Shown here piece after piece: positions 1-5,844 of a stretch of 7,566 nt of DNA (positions are counted from its first letter, which is position 1; every line of letters starts with the position of its first letter). Origin of the DNA: an archaeon. Its GTDB lineage: Archaea; Thermoproteota; Nitrososphaeria; Nitrososphaerales; UBA183. A model generated the notes under the pieces. The model worked only from the letters and a program-made list of their open reading frames with translations. It was not told the origin of the DNA and made no database searches. The stretch covers positions 1-7,566 of the forward strand of contig JAJYNM010000075.1 of the NCBI GenBank assembly GCA_021786335.1, read 5' to 3'. Both the position numbers and the translations under genes were made by a program.

Positions 1-2064
1 CAGTGTGGAGATGACGTTCTTGATGTCCCCTCCATGCTGGAGGTACAGGCTGATCAGCCTGCCGAGCGCGGCCGCGTCTGCGTTCTCATCAGCCCCGGAC
101 TTTCCCAGCGTAACGAAGACCTCCTTGATCGCACCTCCGACGAGGTTCGCTGTAAGGTAGATGCTCCCCTGGGGAAGTTTGAGTTTGAGGGTCCTCCCTT
201 CCATCACCTTGGGTCGCTCGAAGGCTGCGGCAGGCTTCGGAGCCTCGGGTTTCTTGGCGGCCTTCTCGGTCTCAAGGATTCCTTCTCTGCTCCCTTCTCT
301 GTAGACTGTGATGCCCTTGCACCCCATACGCCATGCGAGCAGGTAGACCTTCTCGACCTCCTCCGGCGTTATCTCCTCGGGGAGGTTCACTGTGCTGGAG
401 ATGGCGGTGTCGATATGTTTCTGAATCGTCGCCTGCATCTTTACCCTCATCTCCGGTTTAATCTGGTGGGCGGTGACGAAGTAGTTGGGGAGTTGGCCCT
501 CGTCTCTTGCTCCCGTGGCTGCCATGTATTCCTTCACGAGAGGATGGAAGACTTTGAACTCCCCTTCACTCAGCGACTTGCTCCTCCGCGTGTAGTAGAG
601 TGCGAAGACAGGCTCGACGCCGCTGCTGGTCCCAGCGAGGATCGATCCGGAACCCACAGGCGGGATTGTGGTGACGGCGGCATTCCTGATCCCCTGGGCC
701 TTGATCTTTTCCTTCACCTTCTCCTCAAGTCTTGAGATGAACGGCTGGGCCAGGTGTTTGTCGGCATCGAATGCAGGGAAGCTCCCTTTCTCCTCCGCAA
801 GTTCGGACGAGTAGTCATAGATTACATTCTTGATCCTCTCGAACAAATGGTCTACGAACCCGATCGTCGAATCCTCGTCGTATTTCAGCCCCAGCTTGAT
901 GAGCATGTCCCCTAGACCAGTGATCCCCATCCCGATTCTCCTGCTCCACAGGGATGCCTCTTTCTGCTGCGGGAGGGGGTGCCTCTCTGCATTGTAGTCA
1001 AGGACGTTGTCCAAGAACCTGACGCCGTATTGGGCAGCTCTGGTGAGCTGGTCCCAGTCGATGCTAGCTCGCTCGGTAAACGGGTCCTTCACGAAGGCGC
1101 TCAGGTTTACCGAGCCCAGGCAGCAGCACCCATAGCTTTCGAGAGTCTGCTCGCTGCAAGGGTTGACTCCCTGTACCTCCATGCCGTTGTATTCAGTGGT
1201 TGACTCGCGCTTGATGGCGTCCCAGAAGAGTACCCCGGGTTCCGCAGACTGCCAGGCTCCATTGACGAGGGACTTCCAAATCTCCCTGGCCCTCACCATG
1301 CGGTTCACTTCGACCTTCTCATTCTTGAAGTGGAGCAGGAAGTCTCCGTCGGTCTCAACAGCTTTCATGAAGTCATCGGTGATCTTTACCGATATGTTGG
1401 CATAGTTGACCTTCTTGAGATCCCGTTTTACGCCGATGAAGTCCATCACGTCAGGATGGTCTATCCTAATAGTGATCATGAGGGCCCCCCGCCTCCCTGC
1501 CTGGCCGATAGTCCCGGTCGTAGTTGAGAGGAGCTCCATGAACGAAACCGAACCAGAGCTGTAGATGGCGGAGTTATTCACCGGTGCACCCCTTGGCCTC
1601 AGGACCGAGATGTCTGTCCCAACTCCCCCGCCGAAGCTGTACGTCCGGGCGGCTTCCTTGCACCAGTCGAATATGGACTCAATCGAGTCTTCTTTGATTT
1701 TGAAGAAGTAACAATTCAGAAGCGTGGACTTCCTCGCCTGCCCCGCGCCGAACAGAACCCGTCCTCCTGGGACAAAACGATAGTTCTCAAGAAGCCAGTA
1801 GAACTTGTTGGCCCATTCTCTTCTCTTCTCCTCGTCCTTCTCAGGGGAAGCGAGCTCCTTTGCGACCCGGCGCCACATGTCCGTCGGGACGCTCTCAATC
1901 TGCCGCCCTGCCGCGTCTCTCAGCGCGTACTTCTCATAGAAGACCCGGGCGCGCAGCTCGTCTCCTCCGAACGCCGCCAGAGTCTCCACTGGGATTCTGA
2001 CTTCTCCTCTCGTAGCCTCTCCCAAGTCCGGAGAGTCGTGTGGTTGTTCAACTATCGACGTCAT
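1..2064 (-). CDS. nrdJ: Adenosylcobalamin-dependent (class II) ribonucleotide reductase, C-terminus cut by window edge
   Basis: Reduces ribonucleotides to deoxyribonucleotides in the cytosol, using B12 to generate the thiyl radical. The open frame is 688 codons and runs off the left edge. It lacks the C-terminal redox cysteine tail expected of the family; the last visible residues are NVISTL. The active-site cysteines fit class II enzymes: C118 in LLNCYFF (redox pair), C303 in NPCSE (thiyl radical, with N301 and E305) and C314, eleven residues later, as the second redox cysteine. The substrate loop GGGVGTDISVLRPRG and the phosphate-binding stretch PPVGSGSILAGTSSGVEP are present. The N-terminus starts directly into the reductase without an ATP-cone. 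The ATG at 2064 is chosen because a TATA box lies 32 nt upstream. It lies 148 nt downstream of the NrdD-like regulator on the same strand but has its own promoter. No intein or frameshift was seen. The identification is certain at family level. Confidence 0.96.
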   Translation of the reverse strand, partial: MTSIVEQPHDSPDLGEATRGEVRIPVETLAAFGGDELRARVFYEKYALRDAAGRQIESVPTDMWRRVAKELASPEKDEEKRREWANKFYWLLENYRFVPGGRVLFGAGQARKSTLLNCYFFKIKEDSIESIFDWCKEAARTYSFGGGVGTDISVLRPRGAPVNNSAIYSSGSVSFMELLSTTTGTIGQAGRRGALMITIRIDHPDVMDFIGVKRDLKKVNYANISVKITDDFMKAVETDGDFLLHFKNEKVEVNRMVRAREIWKSLVNGAWQSAEPGVLFWDAIKRESTTEYNGMEVQGVNPCSEQTLESYGCCCLGSVNLSAFVKDPFTERASIDWDQLTRAAQYGVRFLDNVLDYNAERHPLPQQKEASLWSRRIGMGITGLGDMLIKLGLKYDEDSTIGFVDHLFERIKNVIYDYSSELAEEKGSFPAFDADKHLAQPFISRLEEKVKEKIKAQGIRNAAVTTIPPVGSGSILAGTSSGVEPVFALYYTRRSKSLSEGEFKVFHPLVKEYMAATGARDEGQLPNYFVTAHQIKPEMRVKMQATIQKHIDTAISSTVNLPEEITPEEVEKVYLLAWRMGCKGITVYREGSREGILETEKAAKKPEAPKPAAAFERPKVMEGRTLKLKLPQGSIYLTANLVGGAIKEVFVTLGKSGADENADAAALGRLISLYLQHGGDIKNVISTL

Positions 2065-2091
2065 AACCTTAGCCTTCACCCCGGTGCTTGT

Positions 2092-2103
2092 GATATATAA
2101 TTC
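2092..2103 (-). promoter_or_regulatory. TATA box of nrdJ
   Basis: On the minus strand the sequence reads GAATTATATATC. The core TTATATAT is centred about 32 nt before the nrdJ ATG. An archaeal transcript normally starts about 25 nt after the box, giving a leader of only a few bases. A GGTGA Shine-Dalgarno-like string (2076-2080) would lie upstream of that start, so it is probably not used. Two direct CCGGAG copies (2117-2122 and 2135-2140) sit upstream of the box. Confidence 0.65.
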
Positions 2104-2191
2104 CGAGTAGGCTTATCCGGAGTTAACCATCTCACCGGAGCCCGCGCTTTTCTCCGCGACATGAGACGTTCAGCTGTGAAATGATATTGAC

Positions 2192-2195
2192 AAAA
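2192..2195 (-). terminator. Weak T-tract after the NrdD-like gene
   Basis: The minus strand reads CTCTTTTGTC about 18 nt after the stop codon at 2213. Archaeal termination can use U-tracts without a hairpin, but four T residues is short. This could equally be read through into nrdJ. Confidence 0.2.
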
Positions 2196-2212
2196 GAGCT
2201 CCAGCCAGATGT

Positions 2213-4300
2213 CTAGCCGGCGGTTGAATACTGAGACGTCGCCACAGACTTGCACCTAGGGCACCTGGCCGCGCTCTGTGGTAACTTCGCTCCGCAGTTT
2301 CTGCAGACAGAGATGGTCCTGTCCACCTTGAAGTAGGCAAGCTTGGGCGTCGCGTTAAGGATGAGATTGTATATTCCCCTGACCTCGTCGGCAGACCCGT
2401 CCAGGGTGACAGAAATCCCCCCGCGTAACCCTGCGGAGAGTTTCGCCATGTAGTCCATCTTCTCCGGGTTCTCCAGGTCGCCCAGAAGGAGCCTGGGTGC
2501 CTGAGTGTATGCCCCTCTCATGAGGGGTTGGAGGTTTGCCTTTCCGTATTTCTCAGAATCAAGGTTTGCGAGCCTGAGTGCGCCGTCCAGGTCTAACATT
2601 GCCACGCCTAGCCTGTCAATTTTGGTCGACTTGTCGTCAGCCACCTGGGTGGCCGTGCCCACTATCTTGTCGGCAAGCTCGAAACGGGAGGCCGTAGTCG
2701 GGTCCCTTATCAGGCTGGCAAGGGTCTCTTCGAGGCCGACCATATTCATGATGAGGGGCATAGTGTCTGAAGTCACGGCGTCAGAACCAGACGCCAAGGA
2801 CGGAAGCAGGCCCCTCTTCAATGCCCTCTCAATCAGCCTCCTCCTCGTTGATAGCGCATCCGCTGCTACTCCGATAAGGAGGGCTAACTTCGCCCTAAAG
2901 TAAGTCTCGTCCTGGTTGGAGTCGTAGGCTAGCCTGGGGAGGTTCAGGCTAAGACCATGGAGGACGCTTATGTTGTCCGCCTGGGACTCCTGAGCGAGGA
3001 CGTTGGCGTTAAGTCCGAGGAAGCTCCTCCGCTGGTCCGAGGAGAAGAATGCAATTCTCCCGCCGTTGAATATAATCGATGCTGCGTCCTTCAATGTCTT
3101 GGTCTCATCTACCCTGTTGGGCTTCGCCAGGAGGAGCCGGACGTCAGGCCTGGGCGTCTCTTCGACGTAGCTTCTATAGGCGCCGAGGGCGGCGTCCAGT
3201 GTCTTGTCCAAGACTTCTCGGCCGACGTCGTCATGCTTGTATGGGTTTAGATCGATCGTGATTGCCGGGCCGGCCGCTCCAGCTACGGGCGAGCCGATGA
3301 CCTCATAGAACCTAAGGAACAAAGACTCAAGCTCCCTCTTCCCCTTTGACCTGCAGTATGGGCCGATATACTGGAGGAAGTTGCGTAAGGTCACTTCGTC
3401 AGAGACCTCCCTAGTAAGCATGGACGTCATGTTGAGGACTATATTCAACGCCCTTTCGGCGTTCTCAGGGCTCGGTATCATCGAGGTGTTGAGTATCTTC
3501 CCCTTCGGGTTGAGCCCTGCGGATCTTACTGAGAGCAGGTCGACGAACACAGTGTCAGGGGAGAGCCCCCACGAGCCCGCGTTGGTGATGTGGATCTCGC
3601 CCGAGAGGTGGGCGTCTGCAACGTCCCTTGGCAGCTGCTCCAAGAGGAGGTACTCGGAGAACACCTGTTTCCCGGTCTGGTGAATCAGCGACTCGGCGTT
3701 CCCCCCCTCGTCCCCGGCCCTTCCCAAAAGCTGAGTGACGTCGTATATTGGCATGCCCAATCTGGTGAGCTTGTGTCTGTATTCTTCCATGCTGTGCTCC
3801 ACAAGGAGCGCATTGACAATCTCGCGTATGAGCGGGGCGGTCAGGTACTGTGTCTGAAATTTGTACAGTCTGGATTCGGTCTCGCTAGTGATTTTCTGAG
3901 CCAGCTCCACGGGCATCCCTGCCTCCTTCACCAGAGACTGGAGTATCTTGTTGGCGTTGAACTCCTCCATCGTCTGATGTGAAGTCCGCACATACAGCTT
4001 CCCGCTCTCCACGAGGGACTGCTCTTCTATCTGCCTGGTCAGATTTAGCACAAGCCGACCGAGGTTGGTGACCGTGTATTTCCTCTCCTGCCTGTTGAGC
4101 TGAATGAGGAGCTGTTTCACGAGTTTACGGAGGTGGTAGGCGAATTTCCCAGATTCCTTCTTAGACTTGAAACCAGCCAGGGTCTTCAGGGCGCTGTAGG
4201 TCAGAGGGCCTTTGATGTTCAGTATCCTCAATATTTCGAGTCGCTGCGGAGACGCGATCACACTGTAGATTGTCTTGACCCTGCGAGGAGCTGCCTGCAA
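2213..4300 (-). CDS. Winged-helix / ATP-cone / degenerate NrdD / zinc-ribbon protein, probable nucleotide-sensing regulator of RNR
   Basis: Four parts can be seen in 695 residues. Residues 8-95 form an ArsR-like winged helix (SPQRLEILRIL, then FAYHLRKL and KYTVTNLG). Residues 101-188 are an ATP-cone (MEEFNANKIL, ending HKLTRLGMPIYDV). Residues 200-655 resemble anaerobic reductase NrdD (LPRDVADAHLSGEIHI; LSLNLPRLAYDS near 451-461; a basic stretch with GLLP near 500). The C-terminus is a C4 zinc ribbon (C666, C669, C680, C683). The protein ends 12 residues after the last cysteine, leaving no glycyl-radical RVxGY motif. At the NrdD thiyl cysteine (GCRSFL in E. coli, from memory) it has QRRSFL around R424, and the conserved IHIHD is IHITN. 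Catalysis is therefore unlikely. The start is TTG at 4300: an in-frame stop lies just upstream and a TATA box is 28 nt away. It precedes nrdJ on the same strand. My inference is an ATP/dATP-sensing transcription factor for dNTP synthesis. Automated pipelines may call it anaerobic RNR. Confidence 0.9.
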   Translation of the reverse strand: MQAAPRRVKTIYSVIASPQRLEILRILNIKGPLTYSALKTLAGFKSKKESGKFAYHLRKLVKQLLIQLNRQERKYTVTNLGRLVLNLTRQIEEQSLVESGKLYVRTSHQTMEEFNANKILQSLVKEAGMPVELAQKITSETESRLYKFQTQYLTAPLIREIVNALLVEHSMEEYRHKLTRLGMPIYDVTQLLGRAGDEGGNAESLIHQTGKQVFSEYLLLEQLPRDVADAHLSGEIHITNAGSWGLSPDTVFVDLLSVRSAGLNPKGKILNTSMIPSPENAERALNIVLNMTSMLTREVSDEVTLRNFLQYIGPYCRSKGKRELESLFLRFYEVIGSPVAGAAGPAITIDLNPYKHDDVGREVLDKTLDAALGAYRSYVEETPRPDVRLLLAKPNRVDETKTLKDAASIIFNGGRIAFFSSDQRRSFLGLNANVLAQESQADNISVLHGLSLNLPRLAYDSNQDETYFRAKLALLIGVAADALSTRRRLIERALKRGLLPSLASGSDAVTSDTMPLIMNMVGLEETLASLIRDPTTASRFELADKIVGTATQVADDKSTKIDRLGVAMLDLDGALRLANLDSEKYGKANLQPLMRGAYTQAPRLLLGDLENPEKMDYMAKLSAGLRGGISVTLDGSADEVRGIYNLILNATPKLAYFKVDRTISVCRNCGAKLPQSAARCPRCKSVATSQYSTAG

Positions 4301-4302
4301 CC

Positions 4303-4348
4303 CGACCTGACGTCGAGGTCAAAAGTATTTAACGCTATGACGACCTGA
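4303..4348. promoter_or_regulatory. Repeated GACCT/AGGTC elements, candidate autoregulatory operator
   Basis: The octamer CGACCTGA occurs twice on the plus strand (4303-4310 and 4341-4348), one copy on each side of the TATA box. Between TATA and start codon, GACCT (4304-4308) and AGGTC (4316-4320) form a dyad around ACGT. This position, over the expected transcription start, is typical for a repressor site. The functional role is inferred. Confidence 0.4.
4321..4334 (-). promoter_or_regulatory. TATA box of the NrdD-like regulator, possibly bidirectional
   Basis: The minus strand reads GTTAAATACTTTT. The TTAAATAC core is centred 28 nt before the TTG start at 4300, predicting an almost leaderless mRNA. 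Read on the plus strand, TATTTAAC is centred about 30 nt before the GTG at 4360, so the same AT-rich element could serve the divergent small ORF. Confidence 0.6.
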
Positions 4349-4359
4349 TTTTATCATCG

Positions 4360-4662
4360 GTGCGGAAGCTGGGTCGAGCAGATTCGGTTCGCTGCCACCG
4401 TAGCGCGGTGAGAGCGATTCAGCGGCCTGCCAACGGTGGTAAGGGCATTGACGTGACTGAAGCAACGGTGGAGGTCTCTGTCAAAGACTTGCAGAGAACA
4501 CGTCGATCGCATGAACAGCTTCTGGGAGAGGTACAGGCGCTCGAGCCGCCCATGCCAAGCTTGGAGTCACTGGACCCAACGGCGCCGCCCTGCAGGTTCT
4601 TCGATGACTATCAGAGGGCATTGGACCCTGCCCCTTCGGCCACCGGAAACGCCAACAACTAA
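4360..4662 (+). CDS. Hypothetical small protein, divergent from the regulator
   Basis: I do not recognise this 100-residue frame. The GTG start at 4360 is about 30 nt from an AT-rich element shared with the divergent regulator promoter; other in-frame GTG starts are at 4408 and 4453, the last preceded by GGTGGT. From residue 32 the composition looks more protein-like: a charged stretch with helix-forming pattern (VEVSVKDLQRTRRSHEQLL), then a proline-rich tail ending in GNANN. A six-T tract lies 48 nt after the stop. There are no membrane segments or known motifs. The first 31 codons are Arg-rich and overlap a hairpin, so the shorter 69-residue version is at least as likely. The whole ORF may be spurious. 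Confidence 0.33.
   Translation: MRKLGRADSVRCHRSAVRAIQRPANGGKGIDVTEATVEVSVKDLQRTRRSHEQLLGEVQALEPPMPSLESLDPTAPPCRFFDDYQRALDPAPSATGNANN
4393..4441 (+). repeat. Nine-base-pair inverted repeat (hairpin)
   Basis: TGCCACCGT (4393-4401) pairs with ACGGTGGTA (4433-4441), eight Watson-Crick pairs and one G-U, with a 31-nt loop. It lies just before the GTG at 4453 and would fall in the leader if that start is used. Confidence 0.4.
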
Positions 4663-4681
4663 TCTGGAACGGCTACACAAT

Positions 4682-4856
4682 TCATGAGAGGGACGAAGCC
4701 ATCACACTATTTTTTACTTCGAGCTCTTTCAGAACCTCGTCCACAATCTCCGCAACCCTCCTTTGCGATAGTCTCAAAAATCATCTTCGCCGTCATGAGC
4801 TTGATTCTCGGGGCTCTCTTCGGCTTAGTGGTTCCATCATCGTTCTTCCCTCGCCT
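4682..4856 (-). pseudogene. Possible frameshifted small gene, unknown family
   Basis: Two minus-strand frames are protein-like back to back. The upstream frame (from 4856, ATG at 4796) reads RAPRIKLMTAKMIFETIAKE. The downstream frame, offset by one base, reads RVAEIVDEVLKELEVKNS and stops at TGA 4682-4684. Joining them needs a one-base shift near 4760-4775, giving a lysine-rich, mostly helical protein of about 58 residues. I do not recognise the family, and chance resemblance or a sequencing error is possible. Confidence 0.28.
4710..4715 (+). terminator. T6 tract downstream of the small plus-strand ORF
   Basis: Six T residues on the plus strand lie 48 nt after the stop codon at 4662. No stable hairpin precedes them. 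A U-rich tract alone can end transcription in archaea. On the other strand the same bases encode Lys within the possible remnant frame. Confidence 0.3.
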
Positions 4857-4951
4857 CTAAGTCATCTCTCGATCAAGGCGACAGATTGTCGGTGGAGATG
4901 AATGAAAGGCGTCAATGGCGATAGTCACGCAAACCATCTGATTCCGCCTAA

Positions 4952-5162
4952 TCACGGCAAGAAGAAGTCCATTTTGAGCTCGTTTAATATGGAGTCGGTC
5001 AGGCTTACATCAATTCTGTAATCAAGAATGGACATGAACCGAAGAGTCAAGGTTTCGAATCGGAAAAGCCCGCCCTAAGCTGACAGGAGAAAGTTCGACC
5101 TCGAGCCTTACTATTACAGCGCGAACCTGGTTGGATCCGCTCCCGAATCTGTCCGAAATGAA
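4952..5162 (-). pseudogene. Possible decayed gene fragment, unknown family
   Basis: Two overlapping minus-strand frames look protein-like. The 5' one (from 5162) contains SNQVRAVIVRLEVELSP. The 3' one (5074 down to the stop at 4952-4954) contains RFMSILDYRIDVSLTDSI and ends KMDFFLP. Stops bound each frame upstream and the 5' one has no start codon, so a join in 5022-5074 would be needed. A stand-alone 27-codon ORF from the ATG at 5035 is another reading. The GC content at third positions is not decisive. Confidence 0.22.
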
Positions 5163-5222
5163 TCAAGTGTCGCGAGATTGGCGGATGCCCCCGGCCCCCA
5201 TCAGACTAGCGTATAGCCAAAG

Positions 5223-5240
5223 GTCGCCGATTAGGGCGAC
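5223..5240. repeat. Six-base-pair hairpin GTCGCC/GGCGAC
   Basis: Perfect arms GTCGCC (5223-5228) and GGCGAC (5235-5240) enclose the loop GATTAG. No T-tract follows on either strand, so a terminator role is not supported. Confidence 0.35.
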
Positions 5241-5280
5241 TCTGGCGTGGCCGTGCTGGCGGGGGGCTCAATTCTTTGCT

Positions 5281-5295
5281 GCGTTGTCTCAACGC
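5281..5295. repeat. Six-base-pair hairpin GCGTTG/CAACGC
   Basis: Arms GCGTTG (5281-5286) and CAACGC (5290-5295) enclose a three-base loop. It lies about 50 nt downstream of the stop codon of the basic minus-strand ORF and could mark the 3' end of that transcript, though no T-tract follows. Confidence 0.35.
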
Positions 5296-5344
5296 TGATT
5301 ACAGTGTTTCGCCAACCAGGCCGCAATCGGGTGCAAGAGCGGTC

Positions 5345-5500
5345 TTAGATCCTCATCATTCTTCTACCCGCTCGACGTCTTTTGACGGGCCTTCCGCCGG
5401 GAGACTTCGCTGCACGAACCTTCGTAGCTGTCATTCTGCCCTCTCTACTCTTTTTTGCCAGTTCGAACTCACCTCCCTGGTCTCTCTTCTCCGGAATCAC
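5345..5500 (-). CDS. Small highly basic protein, translationally coupled to the membrane protein
   Basis: The 51-codon frame begins with a GTG that shares its first G with the stop of the upstream gene (TAGTG), a common coupling arrangement. The first half is mixed charged (EKRDQGGEFELAKK). The last 30 residues are extremely basic, with KVRAAK, RPVKRRRAGRR and MMRI at the end, suggesting binding to nucleic acid or to acidic membrane lipid heads. A perfect GGAGGTGA (5469-5476) lies inside the frame, with an in-frame CTG 7 nt later and an ATG at 5434 that would give 29 residues, so the true start is uncertain. The frame stays open upstream through the tRNA, but that part is taken as coincidence. 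No family was recognised. Confidence 0.42.
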   Translation of the reverse strand: MIPEKRDQGGEFELAKKSREGRMTATKVRAAKSPGGRPVKRRRAGRRMMRI

Positions 5501-5676
5501 TACGTTGCTTTCCCTGTGACTACGTTTCTCCCAGTGAAGAACCTGTACAGTACCACGATGACCGCGACAATCAGGAGTAGGTTGATTAGCTCTCCGCCTA
5601 TGCCGCCGATGAACCCGAACAGCCACAGAACAACCAGGTTCCTTTGGGCGCTTTTGAAGGGAGGTGCGCGGAGCAC
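5500..5676 (-). CDS. Small two-helix membrane protein, Lmo0937/DUF5670-like in pattern
   Basis: A 58-residue product from GTG 5676 to TAG 5500-5502. After a short basic N-terminus (APPFKSAQRN) there is a hydrophobic segment of about residues 14-28 (LVVLWLFGFIGGIGG), a short turn (ELIN), a second helix of about residues 31-47 (INLLLIVAVIVVLYRFF) and a polar tail TGRNVVTGKAT. The pattern WLFGFIGG, then LLLIVAVIVVLYR, then a basic end resembles small Lmo0937-type membrane proteins; that match is from memory. The start is the only GTG/ATG before the first helix, and a poor TATA-like TAGTTTGA is centred 28 nt upstream. It lies 36 nt downstream of tRNA-Pro and overlaps the next ORF by one base. Function unknown. 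Confidence 0.6.
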   Translation of the reverse strand: MLRAPPFKSAQRNLVVLWLFGFIGGIGGELINLLLIVAVIVVLYRFFTGRNVVTGKAT

Positions 5677-5712
5677 ACAAATGGGCCACTGATTCTGAAC
5701 TCAAACTAGGAA

Positions 5713-5820
5713 TGGGGTCGCCCGGATTTGAACCGGGGATCTCAAGCGGACTCGGCCCTTCGGCGACGGCTGGAAGGGCACCCAAGGCTTGAAGCCTAGA
5801 CCAGACTAGCCGACGACCCC
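5713..5820 (-). tRNA. tRNA-Pro (anticodon UGG) with intron
   Basis: The full cloverleaf can be folded by hand. The acceptor is GGGGTCG/CGACCCC with discriminator A (5713). The D arm is GGCT/GGCT with wobble pairs and GG in the loop. The anticodon stem is CAAGC/GCTTG, the T stem CCCGG/CCGGG, and the T loop TTCAAAT. The anticodon loop after splicing is CTTGGGC, with anticodon TGG at 5782-5784. The mature length is 76 nt after removal of a 32-nt intron. No CCA is encoded. The 5' end lies 28 nt after the stop of the DNA glycosylase gene on the same strand. Confidence 0.95.
5749..5780 (-). other. tRNA-Pro intron at canonical position 37/38, bulge-helix-bulge
   Basis: The exon CTTG (nt 32-35) pairs with intron CGAG (4 bp, one G-U). 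This leaves three-nt bulges GG|T and TC|C on the two sides. The intron core closes with GCCCTTC/GAAGGGC (7 bp) around an 11-nt loop. Cutting between the second and third bulge bases yields a normal seven-nt anticodon loop. This is the standard substrate of the archaeal tRNA splicing endonuclease. Confidence 0.92.
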
Positions 5821-5844
5821 TACGTTACTCGGTCCAACTCAGAG

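Larger units (their letters stand above)
4663..5344. other. Gene-poor stretch with frame-broken remnants
   Basis: No intact gene was found on either strand. The stretch holds a T6 tract after the small plus ORF, two minus-strand sets of protein-like but interrupted frames (about 4682-4856 and 4952-5162) and two short hairpins (5223-5240 and 5281-5295). No tRNA, rRNA, CRISPR or transposase motif is visible. Confidence 0.5.

Noticed and set aside
34..735. Long plus-strand ORF (233 codons) opposite nrdJ
   Set aside because: It is antisense to the conserved C-terminal half of NrdJ, resembles no known family and has composition dictated by the opposite strand.
979..1527. Three overlapping plus-strand ORFs
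   Set aside because: They are shadows of the NrdJ catalytic region, whose NPCSE and neighbouring motifs are clear on the minus strand.
1..2064. Intein or insertion in NrdJ
   Set aside because: The reductase motifs follow each other at normal spacing without an extra domain; inteins are common in this family, so this was checked.
2505..3982. Several plus-strand ORFs opposite the NrdD-like gene
   Set aside because: The minus strand encodes a continuous multidomain protein there; the plus frames have no recognisable domain.
2213..4300. Active anaerobic ribonucleotide reductase (NrdD)
   Set aside because: There is no C-terminal glycyl-radical motif, the expected radical cysteine is Arg, and a DNA-binding domain is fused at the N-terminus.
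5451..5456. Plus-strand T6 tract as a terminator
   Set aside because: On the minus strand it is the AAA AAG lysine codons of the basic ORF, and no plus-strand gene precedes it.
5276..5692. Plus-strand 138-codon ORF
   Set aside because: It is antisense to the membrane and basic small genes, has low-complexity Ser/Thr composition and no family likeness.
5501..5785. Upstream part of the long minus-strand ORF that runs through the tRNA gene
   Set aside because: It covers tRNA-Pro and the membrane protein in another frame; only the 3' 51 codons after the TAGTG overlap are kept.
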